From: a virus
Length of the DNA: 64,000 nt
IMG/VR virus record: IMGVR_UViG_3300009177_000032
Location: 1-64,000 of that record
Direction: 5' to 3' (one strand)
Within the stretch, counting starts at the first letter, position 1, and each line of letters opens with the position of its first letter. Shown in pieces: positions 8,727 to 15,990 of the stretch. The position numbers and the translations under genes are program-made. Below the pieces are notes generated by a model, which was not told the origin of the DNA, did no database searches, and saw only the letters and a program-made list of their open reading frames with translations.

Positions 8727-9180
8727 GGTCCCATTGTCTTTGCTCGAGTTTAATGATCTGTTCGCGCGCCAGCCTCAGATCCTCGGTTACAGCCCGAATG
8801 TCGCGCTGGCTCACCTCCGAGCCAAGCGATTGCTCGCGCTGCAGCTTCGAGTCGAGCTTATCAAACGAGACGTCGAGCCGGCTGATCTCTCGGTTCACAC
8901 CGTAGCCAAAGGCCGTGCCGAGGAGGGCAACGAATGAAATAGCAACACCGATCCCCATCCAGATATTCCCCATGTTGGGGCTTGCCGCCCTGCGCACCTG
9001 GTCAAACATGCGCTCGGCCCGTTCCTGGGTCTGCTCGATGGCGCGCCGAAATTCTACGATGACAGCGTCCAGCTTGGTCCCGAGGTTTTGGAGCTGCTCC
9101 GCGTTCTGCCTGGATTGGGCAAAAACTTCGCCGAGCTGTACCTCTGTCTCGGTTGCGTGCTGGTCTTTATTTTGAGTCAT
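8680..9180 (-). CDS. Coiled-coil membrane protein
   Basis: A 166-residue protein read from ATG 9180; an upstream in-frame TTG at 9213 is possible. It has a Gln/Glu-rich coiled coil (residues 10-65), one transmembrane segment (IWMGIGVAISFVALLGTAFG), then a second coiled coil to the end. This is the shape of a membrane-anchored structural or spanin-like protein. It lies next to a holin-like gene (9185-9427), so a lysis-related role is possible, but no motif proves it. Confidence 0.62.
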   Translation of the reverse strand: MTQNKDQHATETEVQLGEVFAQSRQNAEQLQNLGTKLDAVIVEFRRAIEQTQERAERMFDQVRRAASPNMGNIWMGIGVAISFVALLGTAFGYGVNREISRLDVSFDKLDSKLQREQSLGSEVSQRDIRAVTEDLRLAREQIIKLEQRQWDRVVDENRDLKARKVQ

Positions 9181-9184
9181 TTTT

Positions 9185-9427
9185 TTAGCGTTTCGAGAAA
9201 TGGTCAGTGTCAAAATCCCTCTTTAGATCCGCTACTACCTTGGCGTCAGCGGCGAAAAAGGAAGTCGCGGCTTTGCCAAGAGCCGTCATGAAGAAGCCGC
9301 CCATTGCCACCATAGCAACCCATTTTGGGCACGACTGAGAAGCCATCCATACAACCGGCGCGCCGACCAAAACCGTGCCGAAAACTCCGATCGCTCCGCC
9401 GAGACTTGTTCGCCAGTTGCGTTTCAT
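9185..9427 (-). CDS. Small membrane protein, holin-like
   Basis: An 80-residue protein with two hydrophobic segments (about 8-28 and 36-58) and a charged C-terminus (KRDFDTDHFSKR). The opening MKRNWRTSLGGAIGVFGTVLVG and the ending FFAADAKVV resemble small phage membrane proteins often listed as holins. It overlaps the LamG-like gene upstream by one base (TAATG type). Confidence 0.62.
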   Translation of the reverse strand: MKRNWRTSLGGAIGVFGTVLVGAPVVWMASQSCPKWVAMVAMGGFFMTALGKAATSFFAADAKVVADLKRDFDTDHFSKR

Positions 9428-10284
9428 TAGAAAGGCCCACCATGGACCGGAGCGATACCGTTGCGTGAATTGAAAATCCGCCCCAGCTCAGTCACCGAGA
9501 GAGTGCGGTTGGTCCAACAGATACAGACGCCGATAAATCCGTCCGTAGGGATCGAGGTCCCGCAGCTATCAGCATATTTGCCTATCGCAAGGTCGCCAGT
9601 GAAGGCATGCGTGTTAGCTGCTGCGGAGGTGTTCTTTGTTCCGCCGTCCATCGATATCCAGATATGCGAACCGTCCCACCCGCCGGCCATCAGGTGCCAG
9701 GTCCCTGTATCTGTTGAGCCAGATCCCCCGCTAAGCGTGTTATCGTCGACAAACACGGTCGAGTTGTCGCCCTTGTGAAGGCCAAAGGTCCATTTGTTGC
9801 CGCCAGATTGGCCCATGTAAAATCCAGTCGAATCCCAGTCGTCAAAGATGGGGTTATTCGCGGTCGTGTTCGAGAGCTTCACCCAGGCTGTAACACTGAA
9901 CACCTGATTGGCGGATAGGGTCGCGGCTGTGTGACCGGAACCGGCTGCATTGCCGAAGCCTCGTGCGCTGGACGGGTCAAGCGGAGCCGCGGTGTGAAAA
10001 TCAGCGACGTAGGGAATATTACCGAAGCCGGCGGCTTGCGAGACAGCCGTGTTGCACACACTCAGGAGAAAACCGTGTACCGTGTCGGTAACGTCGTTGG
10101 GGTAACCACCGACAGCTCCGCCATCGTCGAGCAGAAATGCCGTGTAGACGCCAGTGTTAAGATCCGCGTTCGGATCGCCGGCAGCCGTAGCTACTGCCGA
10201 GGAAATGTCCCGCCAATCGTTGAAGAATTGGGCGTTGCCTGTCCATGCGCAAAGGCAGAGAAGAACTATGGAGATGAGCTTCAT
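9427..10284 (-). CDS. Secreted LamG/concanavalin-like protein
   Basis: A 285-residue protein read from ATG 10284, where a signal peptide begins (MKLISIVLLCLCAWTGNA). The C-terminal 180 residues have the LamG/laminin G-like pattern: FSVTAWVKLS, then YMGQSGGNKWTFGLHKG, TWHLMAGGWDGSHIWISMDGG and LAIGKYADS with a closing strand GFIGVCICWTNR. Such domains bind glycans. It may be a tail or fibre component or an exported lectin; the signal peptide favours export. Confidence 0.7.
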   Translation of the reverse strand: MKLISIVLLCLCAWTGNAQFFNDWRDISSAVATAAGDPNADLNTGVYTAFLLDDGGAVGGYPNDVTDTVHGFLLSVCNTAVSQAAGFGNIPYVADFHTAAPLDPSSARGFGNAAGSGHTAATLSANQVFSVTAWVKLSNTTANNPIFDDWDSTGFYMGQSGGNKWTFGLHKGDNSTVFVDDNTLSGGSGSTDTGTWHLMAGGWDGSHIWISMDGGTKNTSAAANTHAFTGDLAIGKYADSCGTSIPTDGFIGVCICWTNRTLSVTELGRIFNSRNGIAPVHGGPF

Positions 10285-11147
10285 GGTCCAAAAGGTGTGA
10301 ACACTGCGCCCGTTATCGTGCCGCCAACACCGCCGCTCACCAGGGTGCCAAACGAGCCATTGGTCACGACCCATGTCCCGGTTGGGATCTTTTTCACATT
10401 TGCCACTGAGTAGGTGACGGTCCTGTCAGCGCCGTTGGCCAGGATATAGAGCACGTTACGGAAGCCGAGGCCCGTCTTGACGTTGGCGATTCCGCTAATG
10501 GTCGGATTAGCGGTGCAGTTGGTTATCTGCTCACCAAGCGAGGCGTCGACATTGGCCCCCGTAACTGGATTAGTTGAAGCGTAAAAGTTGTTGGTTACAT
10601 AAAGGTCATTGACCCCAGGCGTTAGCGTGTAAGCCGGACCCGAGCCATCGTTGCTCAGAAGCCCCGCGCTGTTTGCGATGCTGACAGCACCTTTGTCGGT
10701 GCTTGCCTTAAGCACGGTGTTCGCCGTCCAAGAGCTATTAGTAGCGCCTTCGATACCGACGGGGTGACCGGTTGAGTCCAGCCCGAGAGCAGTAGGTCCG
10801 CTGACCCCGTCGAATATGAACGTCGAGGATGGAAAGTGGACGCTGCTATCGGTCGTTCGAAAGAGGATGGTCGCTCCGCTGCCGTCAATGTGATCGTACT
10901 GGAGCAACATGCCATGGCTACCCTCCTTCTTGATAGTGTCCTCGAAGGTCGCGTCGAGCTGAAACTTGAGCACGGGATTTGTCATGGTCGCCGAGCTCAC
11001 GGTCGCGCTTGCCGTGATGTTGGACAGATTTGAGCCGTCGCCGTAAAACTGACCGACGTATTTGTTAAGGCTCGCCGCCCCGATGAGGGCAACACACCCG
11101 GCTCCGATCAGTAAGCCCAGGCTGAAGAATTTGGGATTCAGTTTCAT
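10281..11147 (-). CDS. Exported or fibre-like beta-rich protein
   Basis: A 288-residue protein read from ATG 11147. The N-terminus (MKLNPKFFSLGLLIGAGCVALIGAASL) is a signal or anchor segment. The rest is rich in Gly, Ser, Thr and Asn, with repeated short strands like those of phage fibres. It has YGDGSNLSNI near residue 40, a motif seen in many tail-fibre-like proteins. Its last codons overlap the LamG gene start by 4 nt, so the two may act together in surface binding. Confidence 0.62.
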   Translation of the reverse strand: MKLNPKFFSLGLLIGAGCVALIGAASLNKYVGQFYGDGSNLSNITASATVSSATMTNPVLKFQLDATFEDTIKKEGSHGMLLQYDHIDGSGATILFRTTDSSVHFPSSTFIFDGVSGPTALGLDSTGHPVGIEGATNSSWTANTVLKASTDKGAVSIANSAGLLSNDGSGPAYTLTPGVNDLYVTNNFYASTNPVTGANVDASLGEQITNCTANPTISGIANVKTGLGFRNVLYILANGADRTVTYSVANVKKIPTGTWVVTNGSFGTLVSGGVGGTITGAVFTPFGP

Positions 11148-11155
11148 AGGTTTGA

Positions 11156-11350
11156 TTAGTGCCAGGCTCCGCCCCAGTACATCCATTGCTGCCCGTTCAC
11201 GTCGACAATGATGCTCGGGCCGTCGGGGGGCGTGAACGTGGGCGGCCCTGCGTACGAGATCTCGTTGTTTACGCCGTCGCCAAAGTCGGCAGGATCAGGA
11301 TGATGCCCAAGAGGAACGTAGTTCCCGTTTGCGTCTATTAGAGTCGCCAT
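11156..11350 (-). CDS. Short virion or surface-associated protein, unknown
   Basis: A 64-residue protein read from ATG 11350. It is rich in Gly, Pro and Asp, with the pattern DANGNYVPLGHHPDPADFG at its start and VDVNGQQWMYWGGAWH at its end, a beta-type aromatic close. It lies 8 nt upstream of the fibre-like gene. It could be a chaperone or tip peptide for that protein; this is inferred from position only. Confidence 0.5.
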   Translation of the reverse strand: MATLIDANGNYVPLGHHPDPADFGDGVNNEISYAGPPTFTPPDGPSIIVDVNGQQWMYWGGAWH

Positions 11351-11389
11351 GCGCGAGCTTTTATGGCCCACGCTGCGGCATTGGCAAGT

Positions 11390-11581
11390 TTAATCGGACC
11401 CCTCGCCTTGCCGGCATCGCGAGCAAAGCGACGTGTCATACTCTCCCTCGGTCGGTAGAAACAGCTCTCCGCAACGATCGCATGCCGTTTCCTCGCCGCT
11501 CGAGACTCCTAAAATATCTTCGAGGGTTGGATGGGGTGAATCCCCAATCTTCACAGGGGCCTCCCGTGCTTTACGCTTCAT
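11390..11581 (-). CDS. Small zinc-ribbon protein
   Basis: A 63-residue protein with a CxxC...CxxC ribbon (CDRCGELF...LCSRC) at residues 34-57, enough to bind one zinc. No other domain is present. It may bind nucleic acid or act as a small adaptor. It is divergent from a possible plus-strand membrane gene that begins 4 nt away at 11585. Confidence 0.55.
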   Translation of the reverse strand: MKRKAREAPVKIGDSPHPTLEDILGVSSGEETACDRCGELFLPTEGEYDTSLCSRCRQGEGSD

Positions 11582-11584
11582 AAC

Positions 11585-11758
11585 ATGACCAGAGGACTAC
11601 TATTTTGGGTTATTATGATCATCCTGTTGATCCTGGGGTTCGCTACGTACTACGGCCACACCGGCGGCCCTTATTGGGGTATGGGCATGAGCATCGTCGA
11701 ATTTGTTTTGCTCGCCCTGCTCGGCTGGCAGGTTTTTGGACCCGTCGTAAAAGGTTGA
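11585..11758 (+). CDS. Candidate small two-helix membrane protein, antisense to the downstream gene
   Basis: A 57-residue plus-strand frame from ATG 11585 to TGA. It has two hydrophobic segments (LLFWVIMIILLILGFATYY and FVLLALLGWQVFG) joined by a Gly/Tyr/Trp loop. This is much like short phage and bacterial proteins of the DUF3309 type in shape, though identity is not provable by eye. It lies wholly opposite the last part of the minus-strand gene 11600-12061, whose own C-terminus is low-complexity there. No clear ribosome site is seen. Confidence 0.42.
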   Translation: MTRGLLFWVIMIILLILGFATYYGHTGGPYWGMGMSIVEFVLLALLGWQVFGPVVKG

Positions 11759-12061
11759 ACAGTCGATAACCGCCCCTGGCATTCCGTGCTTTATCCAGTA
11801 GGCGGCCCCGCGGTAGTACGCCGCGTAGAGCTCGATAACCATTTTCCGAAACTTCGGGACGTTTGGGGACCCTTCGTCGGCCATCTCCTCGAGGCGCTTG
11901 GCGAATTCCTCCCAAGCGTAGGCCGCTGCAACCATTGGAAGCGGTTTCATTGCCTGAGACAGGAGAAAAAGGACGTCCTTCCGTGAGTGCGCCTTCGAGA
12001 AATCAACTTTGAACCGGTCTAGCTGCCGCACTAGCGTTTCACCGTCAACCGTGGGTTTCAT
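11600..12061 (-). CDS. Helical protein, unknown
   Basis: A 153-residue protein read from ATG 12061. Residues 1-110 are helical and well ordered (VRQLDRFKVDFSKAHSRKD, then WEEFAKRLEEMADEG). The last 40 residues are Gln/Asp/His-rich and lie opposite a hydrophobic plus-strand frame, so this tail may be shaped by the antisense gene or be non-functional. It overlaps the upstream gene by 17 nt. Confidence 0.55.
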   Translation of the reverse strand: MKPTVDGETLVRQLDRFKVDFSKAHSRKDVLFLLSQAMKPLPMVAAAYAWEEFAKRLEEMADEGSPNVPKFRKMVIELYAAYYRGAAYWIKHGMPGAVIDCSTFYDGSKNLPAEQGEQNKFDDAHAHTPIRAAGVAVVRSEPQDQQDDHNNPK

Positions 12062-12248
12062 TCGCAACTTTGATCTGGTTCGCCCGGTGAAAGTCGAGGT
12101 AAGCGTCCGCCGCATCCCATCCGTAGCCTGCTTTTGTGCAGCCAGGGTGATAGCAAAGCACAATCCAGAGCCCTTGAACGTCTTTGTAGCTCGCGAGGGC
12201 CTTGTTGTGCATCGGACACATCGGAGTTGCGAGGATCTCGGGTTTCAT
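12045..12248 (-). CDS. Small Cys/His protein, probable zinc finger
   Basis: A 67-residue protein from ATG 12248. Two Cys clusters (CPMHNKAL and CYHPGC) could bind one zinc. The C-terminal half (DAADAYLDFHRANQ) is a helix. It is coupled to the gene downstream. No family name is supported. Confidence 0.5.
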   Translation of the reverse strand: MKPEILATPMCPMHNKALASYKDVQGLWIVLCYHPGCTKAGYGWDAADAYLDFHRANQIKVANETHG

Positions 12249-12251
12249 CAC

Positions 12252-12485
12252 TCAAAATACGGGTGTTGGGGGTTGGCAGACAACGATCGGGGGGAGCGTT
12301 CTTCGCCGCTCGCATGGGGCGAGGAGTTTTCTCGACCATGAATCCGCCAAAATTCCGACTGGCGGTTTGCGAGGGACAAAATTTGTAAGTCCGGGCCAGG
12401 AGAGGACCTGTCCGGGCAGTGGCTTGGAAAAATCTGGATCATTACAAGGATATCCGTCTGGTTGTGGGGCTGTTCGGTAGTTCAT
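12252..12485 (-). CDS. Small Pro-rich protein, unknown
   Basis: A 77-residue frame whose ATG at 12485 overlaps the stop of the previous gene (ATGA), the main support for it. It is rich in Pro, Arg and aromatic residues, with no recognisable domain. A shorter frame from 12442 in another phase competes for the same DNA, so the exact product is uncertain. Confidence 0.42.
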   Translation of the reverse strand: MNYRTAPQPDGYPCNDPDFSKPLPGQVLSWPGLTNFVPRKPPVGILADSWSRKLLAPCERRRTLPPIVVCQPPTPVF

Positions 12486-12736
12486 ATCGGTCGACCCTGA
12501 GTAACGTAATCGCCTGGCCATGGAAATAGTTTCATCTGTCCGTCCTTCTTCGGCCTCAGCGCCCAGTAAACCCGACCGCAGAAGCAGCGGACCCTCTCCC
12601 AGTGACGGAGGTAAGCCGCGCATTTCTTCCCGCACTCACAATCGATGGCAAGGTAGCGCTGTTCATCGATCGCCCGCTCGAGTTTTGGCTCCGCCGGCGC
12701 CGAACCGCCAATGCCTACAAGAGAACTTTCAGACAT
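12482..12736 (-). CDS. Small zinc-binding protein
   Basis: An 84-residue protein with a CxCxxxC site (CECGKKC) near residue 34 and a second CFC pair near 51, probably one zinc site. The end (WPGDYVTQGRP) is aromatic and polar. It overlaps a 33-residue membrane peptide gene upstream and couples to the gene downstream. The role is unknown. Confidence 0.55.
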   Translation of the reverse strand: MSESSLVGIGGSAPAEPKLERAIDEQRYLAIDCECGKKCAAYLRHWERVRCFCGRVYWALRPKKDGQMKLFPWPGDYVTQGRPI

Positions 12737-12816
12737 ATCACGATGAAAACGGCCAGGAACAGCACGCCAATGCAGAACAAGACCGCCTCGCGCTCGGGTG
12801 TGCGTTTAAGGCTCAT
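12715..12816 (-). CDS. 33-residue single-helix membrane peptide
   Basis: A short frame from ATG 12816 to TAG: MSLKRTPEREAVL, then one hydrophobic helix (about residues 11-33) with the basic end inside. Its start overlaps the stop of the gene at 12806 and its end overlaps the start of the next gene by 22 nt, as for the rest of this cluster. Small membrane peptides are common in phage late regions; the function is unknown. Confidence 0.48.
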   Translation of the reverse strand: MSLKRTPEREAVLFCIGVLFLAVFIVICLKVLL

Positions 12817-13063
12817 AGCTGTCGCGAACGATCCCGATTGAATTCCACGCAGCCGCCAGGAAGCTCATGACGATGAGGCAAACCGCGAATTTAATCGGCA
12901 GAAAAGGCGATGCGATAACAATGCCAAAGTTAAGCCATAAGTTTAGGCGCCATCTCAGCATCCTCACAAGTGGGTTAGTCTCGCGATTGAGCTCGGGATC
13001 CCTGACCCACGTCGAGAACAGGTCCGCTCCGCGCGCCAAAAACATGAGTAGGAATATCGTCAT
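12806..13063 (-). CDS. Integral membrane protein, unknown
   Basis: An 85-residue protein with three hydrophobic segments (about 1-12, 42-60 and 61-76). A charged loop (RDPELNRETNPLVRML) sits between the first and second. The loop pattern (E-x-NP) resembles small membrane proteins of the DUF5658 type, but that is not certain. It overlaps the upstream gene by 4 nt. Confidence 0.55.
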   Translation of the reverse strand: MTIFLLMFLARGADLFSTWVRDPELNRETNPLVRMLRWRLNLWLNFGIVIASPFLPIKFAVCLIVMSFLAAAWNSIGIVRDSYEP

Positions 13064-13332
13064 GGTCTTATCCTCGGGGCGTTCTCACACACCGCGTGGT
13101 AGCTATCCTGAATCATCGGCCCTATTGCCGGCTGGACCGGTGAACGGCATGGATCCGGGTCGGGCCGGCCTGCCGTCAGCTCGAGCGTGATAGTTTCCTG
13201 CATTGCCAGGAGCCACACCGATCGAGGGATTTTAGCGCGATGAGACGAAAGCCGGCGCCAGACATTGCGCCGTTGCTGTGGTGTGAGAGCAAACCAGCGC
13301 TTCCGCACGTCTACTGACGGGTCGACGTTCAT
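13060..13332 (-). CDS. Small basic helical protein, unknown
   Basis: A 90-residue protein. Residues 10-50 (RKRWFALTPQQRRNVWRRLSSHRAKI) form basic helices that could bind nucleic acid. The C-terminus is Pro-rich. It is joined by 4-nt overlaps to both neighbours in one translationally coupled run (12.8-14.1 kb). No family is recognised. Confidence 0.55.
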   Translation of the reverse strand: MNVDPSVDVRKRWFALTPQQRRNVWRRLSSHRAKIPRSVWLLAMQETITLELTAGRPDPDPCRSPVQPAIGPMIQDSYHAVCENAPRIRP

Positions 13333-13598
13333 GCGCCGAGTATGGGCTTACCCCATGGGCCACGTCCAAGCGGAAGTATCGGCCCCCTGTTGTCGCGAAT
13401 GACCTCGTTGCGTACGGCCGCAGTGACTTCCGCTCGCTTCACAAACCTACGCACACCGAGGACGATGACGACAAAATCGCCGTTTGGGGCGATATCGACA
13501 ACCTGGGCGTAGTTGTCATTGGGGCACCTCGGCGGGACCCAGTGGATAAAGTCGTACCGCTGGACCTCGTCAACCGTGATATTAATTGAGCCGCTCAT
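13329..13598 (-). CDS. Small beta-rich protein, unknown
   Basis: An 89-residue protein. It is mostly strands (DEVQRYDFIHWVPPRC, then DFVVIVLGVRRFV) and contains no cysteine cluster or membrane segment. Position and coupling (4-nt overlaps) place it in the same operon as the Tad1/Acb2-like gene. Function unknown. Confidence 0.52.
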   Translation of the reverse strand: MSGSINITVDEVQRYDFIHWVPPRCPNDNYAQVVDIAPNGDFVVIVLGVRRFVKRAEVTAAVRNEVIRDNRGPILPLGRGPWGKPILGA

Positions 13599-13786
13599 TG
13601 CTTTGGGGGATCATCCAACAGCTCAAATCCGATTATGCGGGAGTTCTGGTAAGAGCTGTTATTAACGAGGAATTTCTCGAGCTCCGGGTTACTGATCTGG
13701 AAGGTCTTTGTAATCCGTTCCGCCCTGGCGCCATCGACATTCACCGCCGCGATGCAATCCTGCTTTTCAACCATTAGCACGATCAT
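13595..13786 (-). CDS. Small protein upstream partner of the sponge-like gene, unknown
   Basis: A 63-residue protein with no recognisable domain: a hydrophobic N-terminus (MIVLMVEKQDCIAAVNVDG), then a charged helix-strand end. Its start overlaps the stop of the Tad1/Acb2-like gene by 4 nt, so the two are probably made together. Confidence 0.5.
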   Translation of the reverse strand: MIVLMVEKQDCIAAVNVDGARAERITKTFQISNPELEKFLVNNSSYQNSRIIGFELLDDPPKQ

Positions 13787-14103
13787 GGCTTCGGAGTCCC
13801 TTCCACTCCGCGGGCCTTCCGCTCAGCCGTCCGGTTCTCGAGCCACATTAGCGCCTCCTGGCACTTCGTTACTGCAATCGATGTTTGCCGGTTGGGCAGT
13901 TTGGCATTGAGCGACTGCAAACGGTCGATCAGGACCTTGAGGACCTCCTCGTTGGTCGTACCGTCTGTGACGGTGAAAAAGACAGGCGGGTCAACCTCGG
14001 GTCGTTGCTCCTTGTGGATGAATTGAAGCCGCTGGTTGAGCTCGGGTAGATCCTGCTCAAAGTTGGCGAGTTCGTAACAGTGTCCCGGTGTGATGATTTT
14101 CAT
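13783..14103 (-). CDS. Tad1/Acb2 hairpin-domain protein (candidate signalling-nucleotide sponge)
   Basis: A 106-residue protein. Residues 46-62 (TDGTTNEEVLKVLIDRL) and 72-103, with SIAVTK, EALMWLENRT and RGVEGT in that order, match the C-terminal hairpin shared by Tad1 and Acb2. Those proteins bind and sequester cyclic nucleotides or gcADPR made by Thoeris and CBASS defence. The family pattern I recall is R-E-N-S-L-A-I-T-K...E-E-A-L-x-W-L...R-T...R-G-V-E-G-T; here the E of REN is missing (RQTS). The first 40 residues resemble nothing I can name, so the ligand cannot be read from the sequence. It lies next to the DUF5131 gene. Confidence 0.72.
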   Translation of the reverse strand: MKIITPGHCYELANFEQDLPELNQRLQFIHKEQRPEVDPPVFFTVTDGTTNEEVLKVLIDRLQSLNAKLPNRQTSIAVTKCQEALMWLENRTAERKARGVEGTPKP

Positions 14104-14109
14104 AGTTTT

Positions 14110-15156
14110 CTATCGGTTTACTGACGGCCATTGTCTGACGCACAGCTCAGGGGGCCATTCTTCCATTTTGCCGCCCTTCTTGTCCTTGAGTTCTGCGCAC
14201 GCAGCGGCAGCGCCATCCGTGCAGCCGTTGACTAGCCTGGTACTGTCCGGCCAGTCGTGAAGGTTTGCATTCTCGGTGATTGGGAAGCTGCCGAGCTGCT
14301 TCGCGAAGTAGGCCACGCCAGCGGCCTGACACTGCTTCTGGATTTCGTGCATCCACTGGACGTCCATCGGGCGGGCGCTTGCTCCGCTCTCGCCGCCGGC
14401 AATTACCCAGTCAACTCCCTCACTCTTGAGCAACTTTTCGAAAGGCTTCCGGTAGCCGAGCCGATCGTAACCGTTTAACGATCTCAACAACTCAATCGGC
14501 CCAAGCAGCGGCTCGCAGCTCAGCCCGTGGACCGCGGCCGGGATTTTCAGCAGGTGCGGGATCCGCTTGTCGGCCATCTCCTGATTCTCCGTGCTGGTTA
14601 TCATCCACACGTTTGCCGGCGCCTTGCCCATGAGCCAGTGATGGGCAAAGCCAGATCGCCCGCGATACTCATGCTCCCACGCAAACACATCGGTAATTCG
14701 CTGACTAAAAAATTCCGGCCTTTTGGTCACAAGCAGGAAGTCCAGATCTTTGCAGTCGTTGACGACCTGTAGCGCGTCGGCAAGCCACTCGATTTTGACC
14801 TCTGGATCGAAAATGTCCATCAGGCTACCGAGGAACACGCGCGCGCGGTGAAGGGATCCCATCCTCCTGCAACCTGGGCACGAAGTTGAATTTTTGGCAG
14901 AACTTGGTAGCGCAAACGCTTTACCGCACCCATCGCATATCCATGGCCGCTTGTTCCACTTGTAAGGCGCGTTGCGAGTCGCCTCGCTCGTCCGGTACCG
15001 CGGAGCTCCCTTGCCCCAGTGTTCGACCTTGTCCTGCATGTGCCGCTTGTCGCGCTCCGCGGCGTAGCAGTGGGCGCACCCTGGGGAAACTTTGGTACAG
15101 CCGATCCATGGATTGTACGTGTAGTCACACCACTGGATAAAAGTTCTTCGGTTCAT
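14110..15156 (-). CDS. Phage Gp37/Gp68 family protein (DUF5131)
   Basis: A 348-residue protein. The family signature GCTKVSPGCAHCYA is at residues 19-32 (Cys 20, 27 and 30), followed by a long alpha/beta domain: the HRARVFLGSLMDIFDPEV, LDFLLVTKRPEFF and GESGASARPMDVQWM segments match the family. Such proteins are common in phages and resemble radical SAM enzymes, but their reaction is not established. An insert at residues 73-99 adds a Cys-pair ribbon (CDGCGK...CPGC), which is less usual. Length is typical. Confidence 0.85.
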   Translation of the reverse strand: MNRRTFIQWCDYTYNPWIGCTKVSPGCAHCYAAERDKRHMQDKVEHWGKGAPRYRTSEATRNAPYKWNKRPWICDGCGKAFALPSSAKNSTSCPGCRRMGSLHRARVFLGSLMDIFDPEVKIEWLADALQVVNDCKDLDFLLVTKRPEFFSQRITDVFAWEHEYRGRSGFAHHWLMGKAPANVWMITSTENQEMADKRIPHLLKIPAAVHGLSCEPLLGPIELLRSLNGYDRLGYRKPFEKLLKSEGVDWVIAGGESGASARPMDVQWMHEIQKQCQAAGVAYFAKQLGSFPITENANLHDWPDSTRLVNGCTDGAAAACAELKDKKGGKMEEWPPELCVRQWPSVNR

Positions 15157-15159
15157 AAC

Positions 15160-15423
15160 TCAGTTGCCGTGCGCAATCTCCCGAGTCTCTTGAAGGTGCA
15201 GATTATACCCCGCGTTGAAGCCGGCCATGAACATCGCGTAGCGGAATGGATAATCCGGACAGTTATCAGCGTCCCACCTGTTGAGTGATGCCGCTACAAA
15301 CCAGCACTTGAGCGCCATCTTTGTCCGCTCAGCCGGCATCGCAAAATCGTCCATGGCCACTTTGATGACGTCCTCAGGCGGATCGGGCACCTGGCTATGA
15401 TGGATGTTGATGGGGACTCTCAT
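15160..15423 (-). CDS. Small helical protein, unknown
   Basis: An 87-residue protein, mostly helical: VIKVAMDDFAMPAERTK, then MFMAGFNAGYNLHLQE, a pattern seen in many short phage proteins. It ends 4 nt before the DUF5131 gene and overlaps the gene upstream by 4 nt. No named domain. Confidence 0.55.
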   Translation of the reverse strand: MRVPINIHHSQVPDPPEDVIKVAMDDFAMPAERTKMALKCWFVAASLNRWDADNCPDYPFRYAMFMAGFNAGYNLHLQETREIAHGN

Positions 15424-15599
15424 TGTCTTAGCATCTCCGCCCGCCGCTCGCCCATGATCTGGTTTTTGACGTGCTGGTCCGCGAGCTCCCGCGCCGTCTG
15501 GTCAAACGCCCTGTAGCTGCTCCGCCAGTTGCGATACTGGTCTGGCGTGTTGTTGAAAAAGGCGTAACGGTCATTTTTCTTTCGGGTTTTTATTTTCAT
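15420..15599 (-). CDS. Small basic helical protein, unknown
   Basis: A 59-residue protein read from ATG 15599. The N-terminus is strongly basic (MKIKTRKKNDRYAFFN) and the C-terminus is an amphipathic helix, suggesting nucleic-acid or protein binding. It overlaps its neighbours at both ends, as in the rest of the unit. Confidence 0.48.
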   Translation of the reverse strand: MKIKTRKKNDRYAFFNNTPDQYRNWRSSYRAFDQTARELADQHVKNQIMGERRAEMLRQ

Positions 15600-15990
15600 T
15601 GAGGTTGAGCTCCGCTGCCACTGCCTCAGGGCTCTTTGAGGATTTTTCGGCAAGCATGTTGCCGCACACGTGCTTCATGTGCTCGGTCGCGTTCCGGTCG
15701 TAGCTGACGTTCCCGATAACCAATGGCTGATACTTGCCAGGGCTGTGCTGAGTCGCTATCCCGATCATTACGACAAGGTTGGACCCAAACAGAATTTTCA
15801 CGCGCTCCCAAAAGGTGAATTCTCGGAACCATTCGAAGGCAAACTCCGACCGCCAGACCGTGGGGACCGGTCGCTCGGTGATCTTCGGCGGAGGCTTGAT
15901 CTTCCCCTCCTCGAATGCCTTGAGCAGGTCCGGCGGTTGATACCCGCTTTTGTCCTCGGTGTACTTCGCGCCTGGGGTTCGCTTAAACAC
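15571..15990 (-). CDS. Phage protein with membrane-like segment, unknown
   Basis: A 139-residue protein. A Lys/Pro-rich start is followed by aromatic residues (WRSEFAFEWFREFTFWERVKILFG) and a hydrophobic patch (SNLVVMIGIAT), then a polar helical tail with many Lys and Asn. The aromatic-hydrophobic patch may be an amphipathic membrane contact. No family is recognised. Confidence 0.5.
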   Translation of the reverse strand: MFKRTPGAKYTEDKSGYQPPDLLKAFEEGKIKPPPKITERPVPTVWRSEFAFEWFREFTFWERVKILFGSNLVVMIGIATQHSPGKYQPLVIGNVSYDRNATEHMKHVCGNMLAEKSSKSPEAVAAELNLNENKNPKEK

